From: Aldehydirespirator sp965221185
GTDB taxonomy: Bacteria; Actinomycetota; Acidimicrobiia; Acidimicrobiales; Aldehydirespiratoraceae
DNA length: 64,000 bases
Direction: 5' to 3'
Assembly: GCA_965221185.1 (NCBI GenBank)
Contig: OZ244866.1
Coordinates: forward strand, 3,906,001 to 3,970,000
The position numbers and the translations under genes are program-made. A model generated the notes under the pieces. That model saw nothing but the letters and a program-made list of their open reading frames with translations, did no database searches and was not told where the DNA came from. Shown here one piece after another: positions 50,076 through 59,440 of the stretch (positions are counted from its first letter, which is position 1; every line of letters begins with the position of its first letter).

Positions 50076-53000
50076 TCATGGGATGACGACTTGGCTGTGG
50101 TGGGACCAGTGCGAGTGTCCGGCGCTGTTGACTGCCCGCACCTGGAACCAGTACAGGGTCCAGTGGGTTGGCAGGCCGCTCACCGTGGCGCGAGAGCCGT
50201 CGAAGGCCACGCCGACGCCGGCGGCCTTGGCGTTGGGCAGCGCTGTCCATTCGTTGTTCCACCACAGGTTCACCTGGTATGAGGTTGCGGTGGCCACGTC
50301 GTTCCAGTCCAGGGAGGCGTTGCCTGCGCCGTCGAGGCGCCCGGTCGGCGCAGCGGGCGCGGCCGGCGGGACTGTTGCCTGCGCCGCCGGCGGCGCGGCG
50401 CGGGCGACACTGACCGTGTAGGTCTTCGTCGTCTCTTCGTCTGCGGCGGCGACCTCGACGGTGATGGCGTTGCTCCCCTCGGCCAGCGAGACGGTCCCGT
50501 CGGCGTCGGCCACTCCGTTGAGCTTGACCAGGTAGGACGCCCCGTCGTCGTTCAGCGTGGGCGTCACCGTGGTTTCTGTCACGTCGTGGCCCACGTCGGC
50601 GGCGTACTCGGTGGCGGCCGGGGCGAAGGCCCCGATATTCACGCCGCTCAGCGCCAGCCCGCTCAACGTGGCGTCGGTAGAGGGCGGCGCGGCCCTCGCG
50701 ACGGTGACCGTGTAGGTCTTCGCGGTCTCCCCGTCTGCGGCGGTGACCTCGACGGTGATGGCGTTGCTCCCCACGGCCAGGGGTATCACCCCGTCCTCGT
50801 CGGTCACGCCGCCCAGCTTGACCAGGTAGCTGGCCCCGTCGTCGTTCAGCGTGGGCGTTGCCGTGGTTTCCGTCACGTCGTGGCCCACGTCGGCGGCGTA
50901 CTCGGTGGCGGCCGGGGCGAAGGCGCCGATGTCCATGCCGCTCAGCACCAGCCCGCTCAGGGTGGCGTCATTGGAGGCAGGCTCTGACTGCGGCGGTTCC
51001 GCCGGTTCTGCGATTGAGAAGACCGCCCCGGCCGCCGCAAGCTCCACACCATCGGAGGAGGAGACGCTGGCCCGCAGGGTGTAGTCCCCTGCCGGGCAGT
51101 CGCCGGAAATGGTCCCGGTGCGGGTCTCGGGGTCTTCGTCCACCTTGTACATGTAGCGGTCCACGCCCAAACCGTAGCCATTGGCCCGGTCCTCGCAGGC
51201 GTCGGCGTTCCCGTTCTCCGAGTTCTTCACGTCGGCCCGGAAGACGTAGTCGGTGGTGGCGGTGTCGGAGTCGGGCTCCAGGCCGCTGAAGGACATGGTG
51301 ACGCCGATCTCAGCGCCCAGCTGCACCGAACCGGACGGGGACAGGCCGACTGCCACCGTCGGCGCCGGGCTCTTTATCGTTTGGTCGTTGTCGGAATCCG
51401 GTGTGGAGAAGTCCAGCGCCAGCTCCTCGCCCAGACCGGTTCGGATGCCGCCGTAGTTCCCGATCTTGTCGACTGCCACAACCACCCCGACGAACTCCGC
51501 CGATGCCACGCTGACGGTGACCTCCCTGCGCCCGCCGCCGGCCGGAGCGACGCTGACCGCTTCGCTGGCGATGCTGCCGGCTTCGATCGTGACGGTGTCC
51601 TGGGAGAGGGTGCCGCCATCGGCCGACAGCTTGACCTCGATCGCGAACGGCGCTCCCTCGGCCACCTTGACCGCCACCGCGCCGTCTCCGCGGCGCTCCA
51701 GCTCCGCGGTGAGCGTGAAGGGCGCTCCCTCGTTGCCGTCCAAAAACAGCCTTTCCAGCCCGCTGAGACCCTCGAACACACCGGCCGGCAGCGTCTCCAG
51801 GCCGTTGTGCTCCAGCTCCAGGCCCCTCAGCCCGGCGAGGCCCTCGAACACGCCGGCCGGCAGCCCGCTCAGCGAGTTGCCGTTCAGGCGCAACTCCCTC
51901 AAGCCGCTCAGACCGTCGAAGACCTCGCTGGGCAGCGCGCTCAGCGAGTTGCCGTCCAGGTACAGCACCTCCATCGCCGTCAGACCCTCAAAGACGTCCT
52001 CGCGCAGCGCGCTCAGCCCGTTCAGCGTCAGGAACAGCCCATCCAGGCCGCTCAGACCCTCGAAGACCCCCTCGGGCAACTCGCTCAGCTCGTTGCTCTC
52101 CAGGCGCAGCGTCGTCAGACTGCCGAGAGGCTCGAAGACGTCCTCGGGCAGCTCGCTCAGCTTGTTGTTCTGCAAGTGCAGCGACGTCAGGGCGCTGAGA
52201 CCCTCGAAGACGTCCTCGGGCAGCGCCTCCAGGGAGTTGTCGAGCAGCCACAGACGCCGCAGGCTGGAAAGACCCCCGAAGTCCCCCGACTTCAACGCCC
52301 GTATTTTCTCCCTGTCCAAGTCCTGCGTTCCCGCGATGCCGCTCAGCCCCAGATCCCCGCCGATGGCGCCCAGATCGGCATCCGTCACCGCCGCGCAGTC
52401 GCTGATCCCGGAAAGCCGGCCCAGAATCGCGTCGCGCACCTGCGGCGTGCGCCCGCAGATCCCCAAGGGGGGAGCGACGGTCACGACCACGGCGGTCTCG
52501 GCCGTGCCGCCATAGCCGTCGGCGGCCGTCACGCTCAGCCGGTACTCCCCCGCGGCGATCGGCGGGCCGTCGCCGCGGGTGTAGCTGATCACGCCGCTCT
52601 GCGGATCTATCGCGAAGCGCGCGTCCCACGATCCGCCGGCCGCGTAGCGCAGCGGGTCATGTTCGGGGTCGGTGGCCGACACGGCGACCAGGCCGGCCAC
52701 GTCGCCCGAGTCGCCGGGCAGGTCCGCGGCGTACTGCGCCTGGCCGAAGGACGGAGCGCCGTTCGTGACGGTCACGACCACCGTGGCCTGATCCTCACCG
52801 CCGGCGTGATCATCGGCGCTGACCACGAGTTCGTAGCGGCCGGGCGCCGGCGCGGGCCCCTCGCCGCGGCTGTAGGCGATCGCCCCGCTGCGAGGCCCGA
52901 GCGAGAACGCAGCCGGCCAGCTACCCGAGACCCGGTAGGTGAGCGGGCCGCCGTCGGGGTCGCTGGCGCTGACCACGACCAACTCGGCCACGTCGCCAGA

Positions 53001-54950
53001 GCTGCGCGGCACCTCCACGGCGTAGCGCTCGCGATCGAACTGCGGAGGCCGGTTGACGTATGGCCCCTCGATGGGCGCCAGCGGGTCGATCGGTTCGGGA
53101 ATCCCCGCCGTGGGAAGGGGATAGGCGGCGAATCGCCTTTGCCCGTACTCGCGGACCCACAGATGCTCGCCGTCCGACCAGAGCGGGCTGACCGCCCACC
53201 TGTCGCTCCAGTGACGCGGGCGACTGGTGAAGCGCCGCATTCTGAAGTCGCGCTCCGGCGCGCGGCTGAGCGTCGCCTTGTCGTAGGCAAACACGTACTC
53301 CAGGAATCGACCCGAGACATAGACGGTCTCGCCGTCCGACCAGAGACCGCCCGGGCGTCCGTAGTTGGTGAGTGGGGTGTACGGGGTCATGGCTTCGCTG
53401 GGAATCGTCAGGTCCTTGCTCGAGTCCCGCGCCCTGGTCGCAATGTCGTAGGCGTATGCGGTATAGAACGGTCCACTGACCCAGATGGTCGTGCCGTCGC
53501 TGTACACACCGGTCGGCGGACGACTCCAGCCCGAGGGGATGCCGTCGTAATGGGTGAGGTTGATGGTCTGGTTCGCGAGCATCCTCCAGCCGGAGTCGGT
53601 GCGCTGGAACGGGATCAGCTCATTGGTGACCACCTTCACCGGCTCAGAACGGATCTCTCTGAAGGCAGCCCAGAGAATCTTGCTGCTTTGATCGTAATAG
53701 ATGGGCGGCTGCCAAAGGCTCGACAGTCTCTTCCCCGTCGTGATCGTAGGCCGGATGCCGTCATTGCATCGGAAGCCACGACCGAAGCTGAACCCCTCGC
53801 CGCTGACGAACTGCTGTGTTTCGACGTCGAAGAGCCGGATGAAGAAGCGTGCACGCGTGTTCCGGCCGTAGCATCCGTTCATACCGTCGGTGGCCAGCCA
53901 GAGCTGCGAGGCGTCGGCGTTGGCTGGCGTCACCCCGCTGGCGTGCCGCCCGTTGAACTCCGGCAGCTCGTAGGACTCGACGGGCGCAACCGCGTTCCCA
54001 GGCAGCGGCGGCGGGCGTCGTGGTTTGATCACGATGGTATAGGTGATTTCGACCAGGCCGTCGGCCGACGTGACCGTGGCGCGCAGCTCGTTTTTCCCGC
54101 GTTCGAGCCTGAAGTCGATCGGCTCGGGACACGAGGCCATGGAGTAGGAGCTGTCGACATCCTCGTGGTCGACGGTCACCGACACGTCGGAGCGGTCCGC
54201 CCAGATGCACACCGCCATGGTGTCGCGATCGGCATCGATCCGGATGTTGGCGACGCGATCGTCGTCGAACTGCACGTGGCCCGAAGCCTCGCCATCGCCC
54301 CCCGGGCCGACATAGCTCATGCCGACGCCGCTGAGCCAGATCCACTGGATCGGGAACGCTACGCGCTCCCGCTCTTCGACGCCGGCGGGAGCAGGCTCGG
54401 GCGTGGTTGTGGGTGTCGGCTCGGGCGTGGTTGTGGGTGTCGGCTCGGGGGTGGTTGTGGGTGTCGGCTCGACGCCGGCGGGGGCAGGCTCGGGCGTGGT
54501 TGTGGGTGTCGGCTCGGGGGTGGTTGTGGGTGTCGGCTCGGGGGTGGGCGTGTCGGGCCATGCATTGTCCGTCAGGAAGAAGTCCGACCACTCCGACGCC
54601 CCGGCGTCGTTGACGGCGCGGACCTGAAAGTAGTAGAAGCGCTGGTCCGGCAGGCCGCTTACCACGGCTGAGGAGCCATCGTATTCGGCCTCGGGCGCCT
54701 CCGCCCAGGCCGGGCTGTCTCCGGTCGTGTCCCAGTACTGCGCCCGGTACGAGGTCGCGCCTTCTGCGTCGTCCCAGTCCAGCCCGACGACGAGGTAGTG
54801 CAGCAGCTTGCCGGTCAGTCCCTCCGGCTGGTCCGGGACCGCCTGCTGCGCGGCGGCGGGCGAGCCGGCCAAGAATAGGACCGGCACGACAATGGCGGCG
54901 GCCAACAAGGCCAGCGATAGCCGGAGCAGCCAAGTGCTCAAGGGATTCAT
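50076..54950 (-). CDS. Giant secreted LRR / cadherin-like mosaic protein 2
   Basis: This is a 1624-residue paralogue of protein 1. Signal peptide and FN3 (54,600-54,860) are nearly identical to it. A long PEPTPTTT/PAPAGVE linker follows. A unique middle (53,050-54,360) has propeller-like GLWSDGETVYVSGR and SPLWSDGEHLWVREYG units. Two cadherin-like domains (52,470-53,040), one LRR block (51,700-52,465), a beta region, two cadherin-like beta-sandwich domains and FN3 complete it. The last 618 bases match protein 1 almost exactly. ATG 54950 is chosen by analogy with protein 1. Confidence 0.85.
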   Translation of the reverse strand: MNPLSTWLLRLSLALLAAAIVVPVLFLAGSPAAAQQAVPDQPEGLTGKLLHYLVVGLDWDDAEGATSYRAQYWDTTGDSPAWAEAPEAEYDGSSAVVSGLPDQRFYYFQVRAVNDAGASEWSDFFLTDNAWPDTPTPEPTPTTTPEPTPTTTPEPAPAGVEPTPTTTPEPTPTTTPEPTPTTTPEPAPAGVEERERVAFPIQWIWLSGVGMSYVGPGGDGEASGHVQFDDDRVANIRIDADRDTMAVCIWADRSDVSVTVDHEDVDSSYSMASCPEPIDFRLERGKNELRATVTSADGLVEITYTIVIKPRRPPPLPGNAVAPVESYELPEFNGRHASGVTPANADASQLWLATDGMNGCYGRNTRARFFIRLFDVETQQFVSGEGFSFGRGFRCNDGIRPTITTGKRLSSLWQPPIYYDQSSKILWAAFREIRSEPVKVVTNELIPFQRTDSGWRMLANQTINLTHYDGIPSGWSRPPTGVYSDGTTIWVSGPFYTAYAYDIATRARDSSKDLTIPSEAMTPYTPLTNYGRPGGLWSDGETVYVSGRFLEYVFAYDKATLSRAPERDFRMRRFTSRPRHWSDRWAVSPLWSDGEHLWVREYGQRRFAAYPLPTAGIPEPIDPLAPIEGPYVNRPPQFDRERYAVEVPRSSGDVAELVVVSASDPDGGPLTYRVSGSWPAAFSLGPRSGAIAYSRGEGPAPAPGRYELVVSADDHAGGEDQATVVVTVTNGAPSFGQAQYAADLPGDSGDVAGLVAVSATDPEHDPLRYAAGGSWDARFAIDPQSGVISYTRGDGPPIAAGEYRLSVTAADGYGGTAETAVVVTVAPPLGICGRTPQVRDAILGRLSGISDCAAVTDADLGAIGGDLGLSGIAGTQDLDREKIRALKSGDFGGLSSLRRLWLLDNSLEALPEDVFEGLSALTSLHLQNNKLSELPEDVFEPLGSLTTLRLESNELSELPEGVFEGLSGLDGLFLTLNGLSALREDVFEGLTAMEVLYLDGNSLSALPSEVFDGLSGLRELRLNGNSLSGLPAGVFEGLAGLRGLELEHNGLETLPAGVFEGLSGLERLFLDGNEGAPFTLTAELERRGDGAVAVKVAEGAPFAIEVKLSADGGTLSQDTVTIEAGSIASEAVSVAPAGGGRREVTVSVASAEFVGVVVAVDKIGNYGGIRTGLGEELALDFSTPDSDNDQTIKSPAPTVAVGLSPSGSVQLGAEIGVTMSFSGLEPDSDTATTDYVFRADVKNSENGNADACEDRANGYGLGVDRYMYKVDEDPETRTGTISGDCPAGDYTLRASVSSSDGVELAAAGAVFSIAEPAEPPQSEPASNDATLSGLVLSGMDIGAFAPAATEYAADVGHDVTETTATPTLNDDGASYLVKLGGVTDEDGVIPLAVGSNAITVEVTAADGETAKTYTVTVARAAPPSTDATLSGLALSGVNIGAFAPAATEYAADVGHDVTETTVTPTLNDDGASYLVKLNGVADADGTVSLAEGSNAITVEVAAADEETTKTYTVSVARAAPPAAQATVPPAAPAAPTGRLDGAGNASLDWNDVATATSYQVNLWWNNEWTALPNAKAAGVGVAFDGSRATVSGLPTHWTLYWFQVRAVNSAGHSHWSHHSQVVIP

Positions 54951-54951
54951 A

Positions 54952-54990
54952 TGACTCAATGTCCTACACCCCTGACTCAATGTCTTACAC
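54952..54990 (-). repeat. Two 18-base tandem copies upstream of mosaic protein 2
   Basis: TGACTCAATGTCCTACAC at 54952-54969 and a one-mismatch copy at 54973-54990 repeat the arrangement seen before protein 1, with the same 21-base period. The following 50 bases are also shared with the protein 1 upstream region, so promoter and leader were duplicated with the gene. Confidence 0.8.
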
Positions 54991-55111
54991 TCCCTACGTT
55001 TGAGGGCTCTACGCGTCTTGTGGGGCAGGGAGCTCGTTTCGTCTGGCGTCTGTGAGTATGTCATGTGCGGTGGCGCGAACCGGCCTCGTGGAATGTGGCA
55101 AGGAACAGTTT

Positions 55112-55489
55112 TTACCCTGTAGTCATGGGCTCGATGACGACGCGGCCGCCGTTCTCGACTTCCACATACAGGCTATGGTCCTCGAGCAGGGACATGCCCA
55201 CGAGCGACGTGGCGTCCGACACATAGGCGACGACATCCCGTGGCTGGCCGTCCCACAGCACCGTCACGCCGTAGACATCCAGAGTGGCTTCGCGGCCGTC
55301 GGCCAGGACCACCCGGTTGACACCGGTAAAGGCCAAGTCCAGCTCCATCACCAGCGCCGGCGGCATGGTGAGGAAACGGCTGAAACCGGTGTCGACCACA
55401 GCGTCCACTTGGCGGTCACGCCCCGACGGACCCCGGAGCGGGAGACCCACGACGGCTTCATGAGCCGCGTTGACAACGCCCTCGATCAC
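55112..55489 (-). CDS. Retropepsin-like clan AA aspartic protease (module A)
   Basis: This is a 125-residue single-domain aspartic protease. GTG 55489 overlaps the upstream small gene (GTGA). The active-site motif is AVVDTGFSRFLTMP, followed by the RVVLADGREATLDVYGV strand and a C-terminal VGMSLLEDHSLYVEVENGG hydrophobic-Gly motif. Enzymes of this fold work as dimers. The substrate is unknown. It parallels the protease of module C (56674-57045). Confidence 0.8.
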   Translation of the reverse strand: MIEGVVNAAHEAVVGLPLRGPSGRDRQVDAVVDTGFSRFLTMPPALVMELDLAFTGVNRVVLADGREATLDVYGVTVLWDGQPRDVVAYVSDATSLVGMSLLEDHSLYVEVENGGRVVIEPMTTG

Positions 55490-55755
55490 CCGGTTCTCCG
55501 AGGGGACCCGCCGCCGATGCCGGCGATCGCCCGGTAGCCGACGCGCAGCAGCCAGACATCGATCGCGTCCGGCCGCTGCGCCCGAAGGCGCTTCGCCGCG
55601 GCAAGCTCGCTGTCGGCGATAGCCCAGCTTCCGCTGTCCACGTCGATGGCGACGATCTCTCCGTGACGAGTTGCCTCGACCTGAGGCCGGATGTCCCGCT
55701 CGTAGATCGCGTCGCCGAGGCGGGCCGTCTCTTCGGCGGGGCGGCGGGTGGGCAT
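55486..55755 (-). CDS. Small conserved partner protein (module A)
   Basis: This is an 89-residue protein with AGGAGG upstream of ATG 55755. It shares a clear pattern with the products at 55932 and 56360: ARLGDAIYERDIRPQVEA, GEIVAIDVDSGSWAIAD, RLRAQRPDAIDVWLLRVGYR. The N-terminal helix plus beta core is reminiscent of antitoxin-like or chaperone-like small proteins, but no family name is assigned. Coupling to the protease suggests joint action. Confidence 0.75.
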   Translation of the reverse strand: MPTRRPAEETARLGDAIYERDIRPQVEATRHGEIVAIDVDSGSWAIADSELAAAKRLRAQRPDAIDVWLLRVGYRAIAGIGGGSPRRTG

Positions 55756-55864
55756 CGCGATGTCCTCCTGACTCTGACTCCGCACGCAGAAGGTAGCGCC
55801 CCTCCGCAAGCCCGTCCAACCGCAGGGCGAAGAGGCGCGCGGCAGTGTGTGCGGCCCTTCTTCT

Positions 55865-55894
55865 TTGTCTCACATTCCCGCAGAGTGATAAAAT
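55865..55894 (+). promoter_or_regulatory. Promoter of module B gene
   Basis: TTGTCT (55865-55870) and TAAAAT (55889-55894) are spaced by 18 bases. The same layout and a similar spacer recur at 56294-56323, which supports the call. AAGGGGG precedes the start codon at 55932. Confidence 0.6.
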
Positions 55895-55931
55895 GCGACC
55901 TGTAGGAGCACGCCTTTTGAAAGGGGGACGC

Positions 55932-56225
55932 ATGAGGGACGCAGAGAGTAAAGAGGCCGCCCAAGGAAGGGAAACCGCCATACCCCCACGCCGCCCACGC
56001 GAAGAAGCGATTAGCCTGGGCAAGGAGATATATGAGCGGGACATCCTGCCGCAGGTCGAGGCCGACCACTTTGGAGAGTACGTCGCCATCGACATTGAGA
56101 CCGGAGACTGGGCCGTTGCCGATACTACCCGTGTCGCGGTGGAGGGTCTGCGAGCGCAGCGTCCCGAGGCTGTCGATGTCTTGTGTGAGCGCGTCGGCTA
56201 CCGGGCGTTGCGCAGCAGCCTGTAA
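55932..56225 (+). CDS. Small conserved partner protein without protease (module B)
   Basis: This is a 97-residue relative of the other two partner proteins, with ISLGKEIYERDILPQVEADH, VAIDIETGDWAVAD and RPEAVDVLCERVGYRALR. ATG 55932 follows AAGGGGG. No protease frame follows its stop, so the partner was lost or never present here. The C-terminus ends early (RSSL), lacking the FGGRPLRR tail of module C. Confidence 0.75.
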   Translation: MRDAESKEAAQGRETAIPPRRPREEAISLGKEIYERDILPQVEADHFGEYVAIDIETGDWAVADTTRVAVEGLRAQRPEAVDVLCERVGYRALRSSL

Positions 56226-56293
56226 GCCCCTGTACGCCAATAGTATAAGTCATAGCTGGTCGGCCCGTCCGCCCCTGTGCGCGGCCTTTCTCG

Positions 56294-56323
56294 TTGTCCC
56301 GCACTTCCGCAAGATGGTAGAAT
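56294..56323 (+). promoter_or_regulatory. Promoter of module C genes
   Basis: TTGTCC (56294-56299) and TAGAAT (56318-56323) are spaced by 18 bases. The upstream GCGGCC and the downstream GTAGGA also match the module B leader, so promoter and leader are duplicates. Confidence 0.6.
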
Positions 56324-56359
56324 TGCGGTGTAGGAAGAACGTCTATGGAAGGGGGACGC

Positions 56360-56677
56360 ATGAGAGACGCAGACACCCCGGCGCCCACACAAGAAGCGGG
56401 GAGCAGAAGGCTCCCAACCCGACCGCGGGACGAGATCGCCCGCCTGGGCGACGAACTCTACGAGCGGGACATCCGCTCCCAGGTTGAAGCCGACCACCAC
56501 GGAGAGGTAGTCGCCATCGACGTCGACAGCGGAAGTTGGGCGATTGGCGACAACGTGATTGCTGCGACGGATCGTCTGCGGACACAACGCCCGGACGCTA
56601 TTGACGTCTGGCTGCTCCGGGTCGGGTATCGGGCGCTGCATCACTTTGGGGGGCGTCCCCTGCGGAGAGCCGAGTGA
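56360..56677 (+). CDS. Small conserved partner protein (module C)
   Basis: This is a 105-residue protein starting at ATG 56360 after GAAGGGGG. Core patterns are ARLGDELYERDIRSQVEADH, GEVVAIDVDSGSWAIGD and RPDAIDVWLLRVGYRALHHF. The stop overlaps the protease start (GTGA). It is nearly the same as the module A protein in the core but has a longer N-terminal tail. Confidence 0.78.
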   Translation: MRDADTPAPTQEAGSRRLPTRPRDEIARLGDELYERDIRSQVEADHHGEVVAIDVDSGSWAIGDNVIAATDRLRTQRPDAIDVWLLRVGYRALHHFGGRPLRRAE

Positions 56678-57045
56678 TCGAAGGGGTAGTGAACGCCGCC
56701 TACGAGCCCATCGTAAGACTTGCAGTGCAAGGCCCGTCGGGGCAGACAAGCGATATCGAAGCCGTTATAGACACCGGCTTCACCGGATTTCTGACCGTGA
56801 CTCCGGTGTTGGTCACGGAGTTGGGATTGGACTTACGAGGCACCAGCCGTGCGACCCTTGCCGACGGCAGCGAGGCAACATTCGATGTCCACGACGTTGC
56901 CGTGCTCTGGGACGGCCAGCCGGTATACATAGAGGCCGACGTCGCAGACACCACCCCCCTCCTGGGGATGCGGTTGCTGGACCGCCACAACCTGAGCATC
57001 GACGTAGAGACCGGCGGCCGCGTCGTAATCCAGGCCGGAGAGTAG
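56674..57045 (+). CDS. Retropepsin-like clan AA aspartic protease (module C)
   Basis: This is a 123-residue enzyme starting at GTG 56674. The active site AVIDTGFTGFLTVTPVL is followed by RATLADGSEATFDVHDVAVL and LLGMRLLDRHNLSIDVETGG. It is clearly paralogous to the module A protease. No signal peptide is present, so it acts in the cytoplasm. The target may be its partner protein or a secreted neighbour; neither is shown by sequence. Confidence 0.82.
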   Translation: MIEGVVNAAYEPIVRLAVQGPSGQTSDIEAVIDTGFTGFLTVTPVLVTELGLDLRGTSRATLADGSEATFDVHDVAVLWDGQPVYIEADVADTTPLLGMRLLDRHNLSIDVETGGRVVIQAGE

Positions 57046-57421
57046 CCGGTCTCCCCCTCCTTTCCCATCCTTCCCGCTCCGTCGCTTCCCCTGCCTGCCC
57101 GCGAGTACGCCCCTTCTTGTGCTTCAGCCCGACACAAGACCAGCCCGTCGCCATCGGAGCGTCCCTGGCTCCCGTGCTTGGGAGGGTGACGGGAAACCGA
57201 TGGCGTCGAGGATGCCGGGGCCAACTGCTGCGATGTGCCCGCCCTCTGAGAACCGGGGCCGGGCATATTGACAAGAAGTCAGACTTTGAAAGCCCTCCAC
57301 CCTGTTCTTGCAGGAGCAACGCGACGGGTGATCCTGTAGGCAAATCAGGGCCGATCACATTGACAAAAGGCCGGATTGTCAGATATTGTTGCGGTGGCAC
57401 AGTAGGTTACTTGTGCTCCTC
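57046..57421. other. Intergenic region, no gene recognised
   Basis: Two loosely similar stretches (ATATTGACAAGAAGTCAGAC near 57266 and CACATTGACAAAAGGCCGGA near 57356) suggest an old duplication. The right end runs into the truncated adhesin fragment. I find no credible protein, RNA or terminator. Confidence 0.4.
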
Positions 57422-58591
57422 GTCGACCTGAGCGTGGGCAGCAACACGGTCACAGTGGAGGTGACCGCCCCCGACGGCGCGACCACCCGGACCTACACGA
57501 TGACCGTCATCCGGGCCGCGATGGGCGCCGCGCCGCCGGACATCACCCTGCAGGCCAAGGTGTTGGTCACCGAGACGGTCTACGAGCCTCAGGGAGGGGT
57601 CATCGTAGCCGTCAGGGTGAGGACGGACTCCTACGAGAAACCGCAAGCGCCTTTGACCTTGACTGTGCGATCCTTCTCGGATACGGCGCACGAAGGGACC
57701 GACTACCTTCCGTTCACCGAAACGGTAACGTTCAGCCCTGCCGATTTCTTTGGCTACTATGACAGCGGGTTCTTCGAGGCCATCAAGTACGCAGCGCGAT
57801 TCAGGATCGTGGACGACAATACGCCCGAAGGCGACCAACGATTCATCATATCGGTGTCGACAGCGGCATCCTCCGCGTCGGCGGCGGCCGCGCAGGGGGC
57901 GATAGTCACCATCGAGGACGGTGACGAACCGCGCGACGCCACCAGCAGCCGGCAGCCCAGCGTCACGTCCGCGATCTATGACGCCGACGAGGACGCGGTG
58001 GTGCTGGAGTGGGCCGCCGGCAGCGACACCGGGGGCCTGACCGGCTACAGGATAGATCGCTCCGCGCCAGGCGGCGCGACCGAGCTCACCCACGCCGACC
58101 TGAGAGGCGGCGACCGGCCAGCGGTCGGACCCGGCGTGTCAACCTGGAACGACACGACCGTGCCGGCCTCCTCTTTGGTGCTGTACCGGGTCTGGGCGGT
58201 GTTCAGCGACGGCAGCGAGGTGGCGTCGGCCGCCTTCCCGGCCACCATGGACCGCGGCATCGTCAGGGCCAGGGCGACTTTTGGGGAGAATAACGAACTC
58301 ACGTATCGCGTCAGTTGGACTGACGCCGCCTACCCTCTCGGCGATGGCAGCCTCCACTACGGCGTGTGCCCCGAAGGTTACAAGGTCTACCGAGATATAA
58401 ATTTAGGCGAGGGACTTCTTTGGGAAGGCATTACCCATATTGATACGGACCTGGCTGAAAGGACCTTCGTCTTCATTTCAACCTCGCATAGCTATGTAGT
58501 AGGAGATGAAATACCCGTCCGTATCCGGTGCGGGGGCGATAGCGCGACCACCGGCCTGCCCATCGGGGAGGACACCGCAACCGTCCAGTAA
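57422..58591 (+). pseudogene. 5'-truncated secreted adhesin fragment
   Basis: The frame enters in the middle of a cadherin-like beta-sandwich (LSVGSNTVTVEVTAPDGATT), the same domain found near the C-termini of the three giant proteins. A Calx-beta domain (HEGTDYLPFTETVTFSP, IVDDNTPEGDQRF) and an FN3-like segment (GGLTGYRIDRSAPGGATELT) follow. The end is GLPIGEDTATVQ and TAA. There is no signal peptide or natural start, and it lies on the opposite strand from the giant genes. It is the C-terminal remnant of a fourth such protein. Confidence 0.75.
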
Positions 58592-58629
58592 CCAGTAAGA
58601 GGTCGCGGACTGCTGTGCCCCCTCTCGGC

Positions 58630-58797
58630 TGACCACGCCCGCCGGGGGCAGGTACGCGAGTCTCGTGGCGGTGCCGGCCTGTGGCGGGACCACCAGCCGG
58701 TAGGCGTCCCCGTCCCAGCGGACTGCGAGAGCCGCTCGGTGTCGGGTCGTCCTGGAACCAGCGAAGCCCCAACTCGAAGAGTTGCGCCGGGATGGGG
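58630..58797 (-). pseudogene. Frameshifted remnant of an unknown protein
   Basis: The minus strand holds IPAQLFELGLRWFQDDPTP in one frame, then AVRWDGDAYRLVVPPQAG and TATRLAYLPPAG in another. Both pieces look like real protein and together suggest one gene with a frameshift. It may be a JAB/MPN-type protein, but that is a weak impression. No start or complete domain remains. Confidence 0.35.
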
Positions 58798-59008
58798 GCC
58801 GTGCGTGAGTTCCACCTTCTCTGCTACGGGAGCGAGCCCGCGCACTTCGCTGGCGGCGACGGCTACCCGCGCCGTCAGGTGGGCGCCGGCGCAACGCCGG
58901 TCCGAGGGTTGGTGCAGATTCAGCTGCTACGCGAAGGACTACCGGCGAGGCCGTCGAATCGGGGTGGAGCGGCCGGGAGGCGTCGCGCCCGGGAGGGCGG
59001 CGCCGGTC

Positions 59009-59365
59009 CTAGTACATGATGAGATGGGTGGGGACCAGGCGTTGAGAGGTCGGGTCCACCGCCAGGGCCAGGCCCTCCAAGGTGTAGGCCCCCAGCAGCG
59101 CGGGAGCATCGTCCTCTCCGAAGACCACGATGGTCACTTCGCTGTCGCCGTTGATCGTGGCCCAGGCTCTCCCGTACTCCATATCCGCCCGCCGCCCGTC
59201 CGCCAGCAGGAACCGGCGATTCCCCATCGGCTCAACCCCGAGCTCGCGCAGCAGACTGCCGGGCAGCGTGGTGTAGGCGGCCCCGGTGTCCACCGTCGCC
59301 TCTATGTCCTGCGCCCGTTGGCCGTCCATGCTGGCAATGCGAAGCGGCCACTTGAATGTCCCCAC
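59009..59365 (-). CDS. Stand-alone retropepsin-like aspartic protease
   Basis: This is a 118-residue protein starting at GTG 59365 (VGTFKWPLRIAS). The active site is EATVDTGAAYTTLPGSLL, followed by RFLLADGRRADMEYGRAW and LLGAYTLEGLALAVDP. It belongs to a different clan AA subgroup from the two coupled proteases and has no small partner gene. It lies between two copies of the adhesin 3' end. Confidence 0.82.
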   Translation of the reverse strand: MGTFKWPLRIASMDGQRAQDIEATVDTGAAYTTLPGSLLRELGVEPMGNRRFLLADGRRADMEYGRAWATINGDSEVTIVVFGEDDAPALLGAYTLEGLALAVDPTSQRLVPTHLIMY

Positions 59366-59440
59366 AGGGTGAGCCTCGCCGTCGAAGTGTCTACCACCCC
59401 ATTTTACCCGATTTGGCGCCCCTCTTACAGGTGCCGGGGC

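Noticed and set aside
54367..54560. Short tandem units in the giant-gene linkers as a possible CRISPR array
   Set aside because: The 24-base units are contiguous, have no unique spacers and translate to PEPTPTTT linkers, so they are coding repeats.
51381..54671. 1096-residue plus-strand open frame antisense to mosaic protein 2
   Set aside because: The long frame arises from the high-GC repeat codons of the real gene. The translation is Gln/Arg/Gly-rich without domains, and similar shadows appear opposite proteins 1 and 3.
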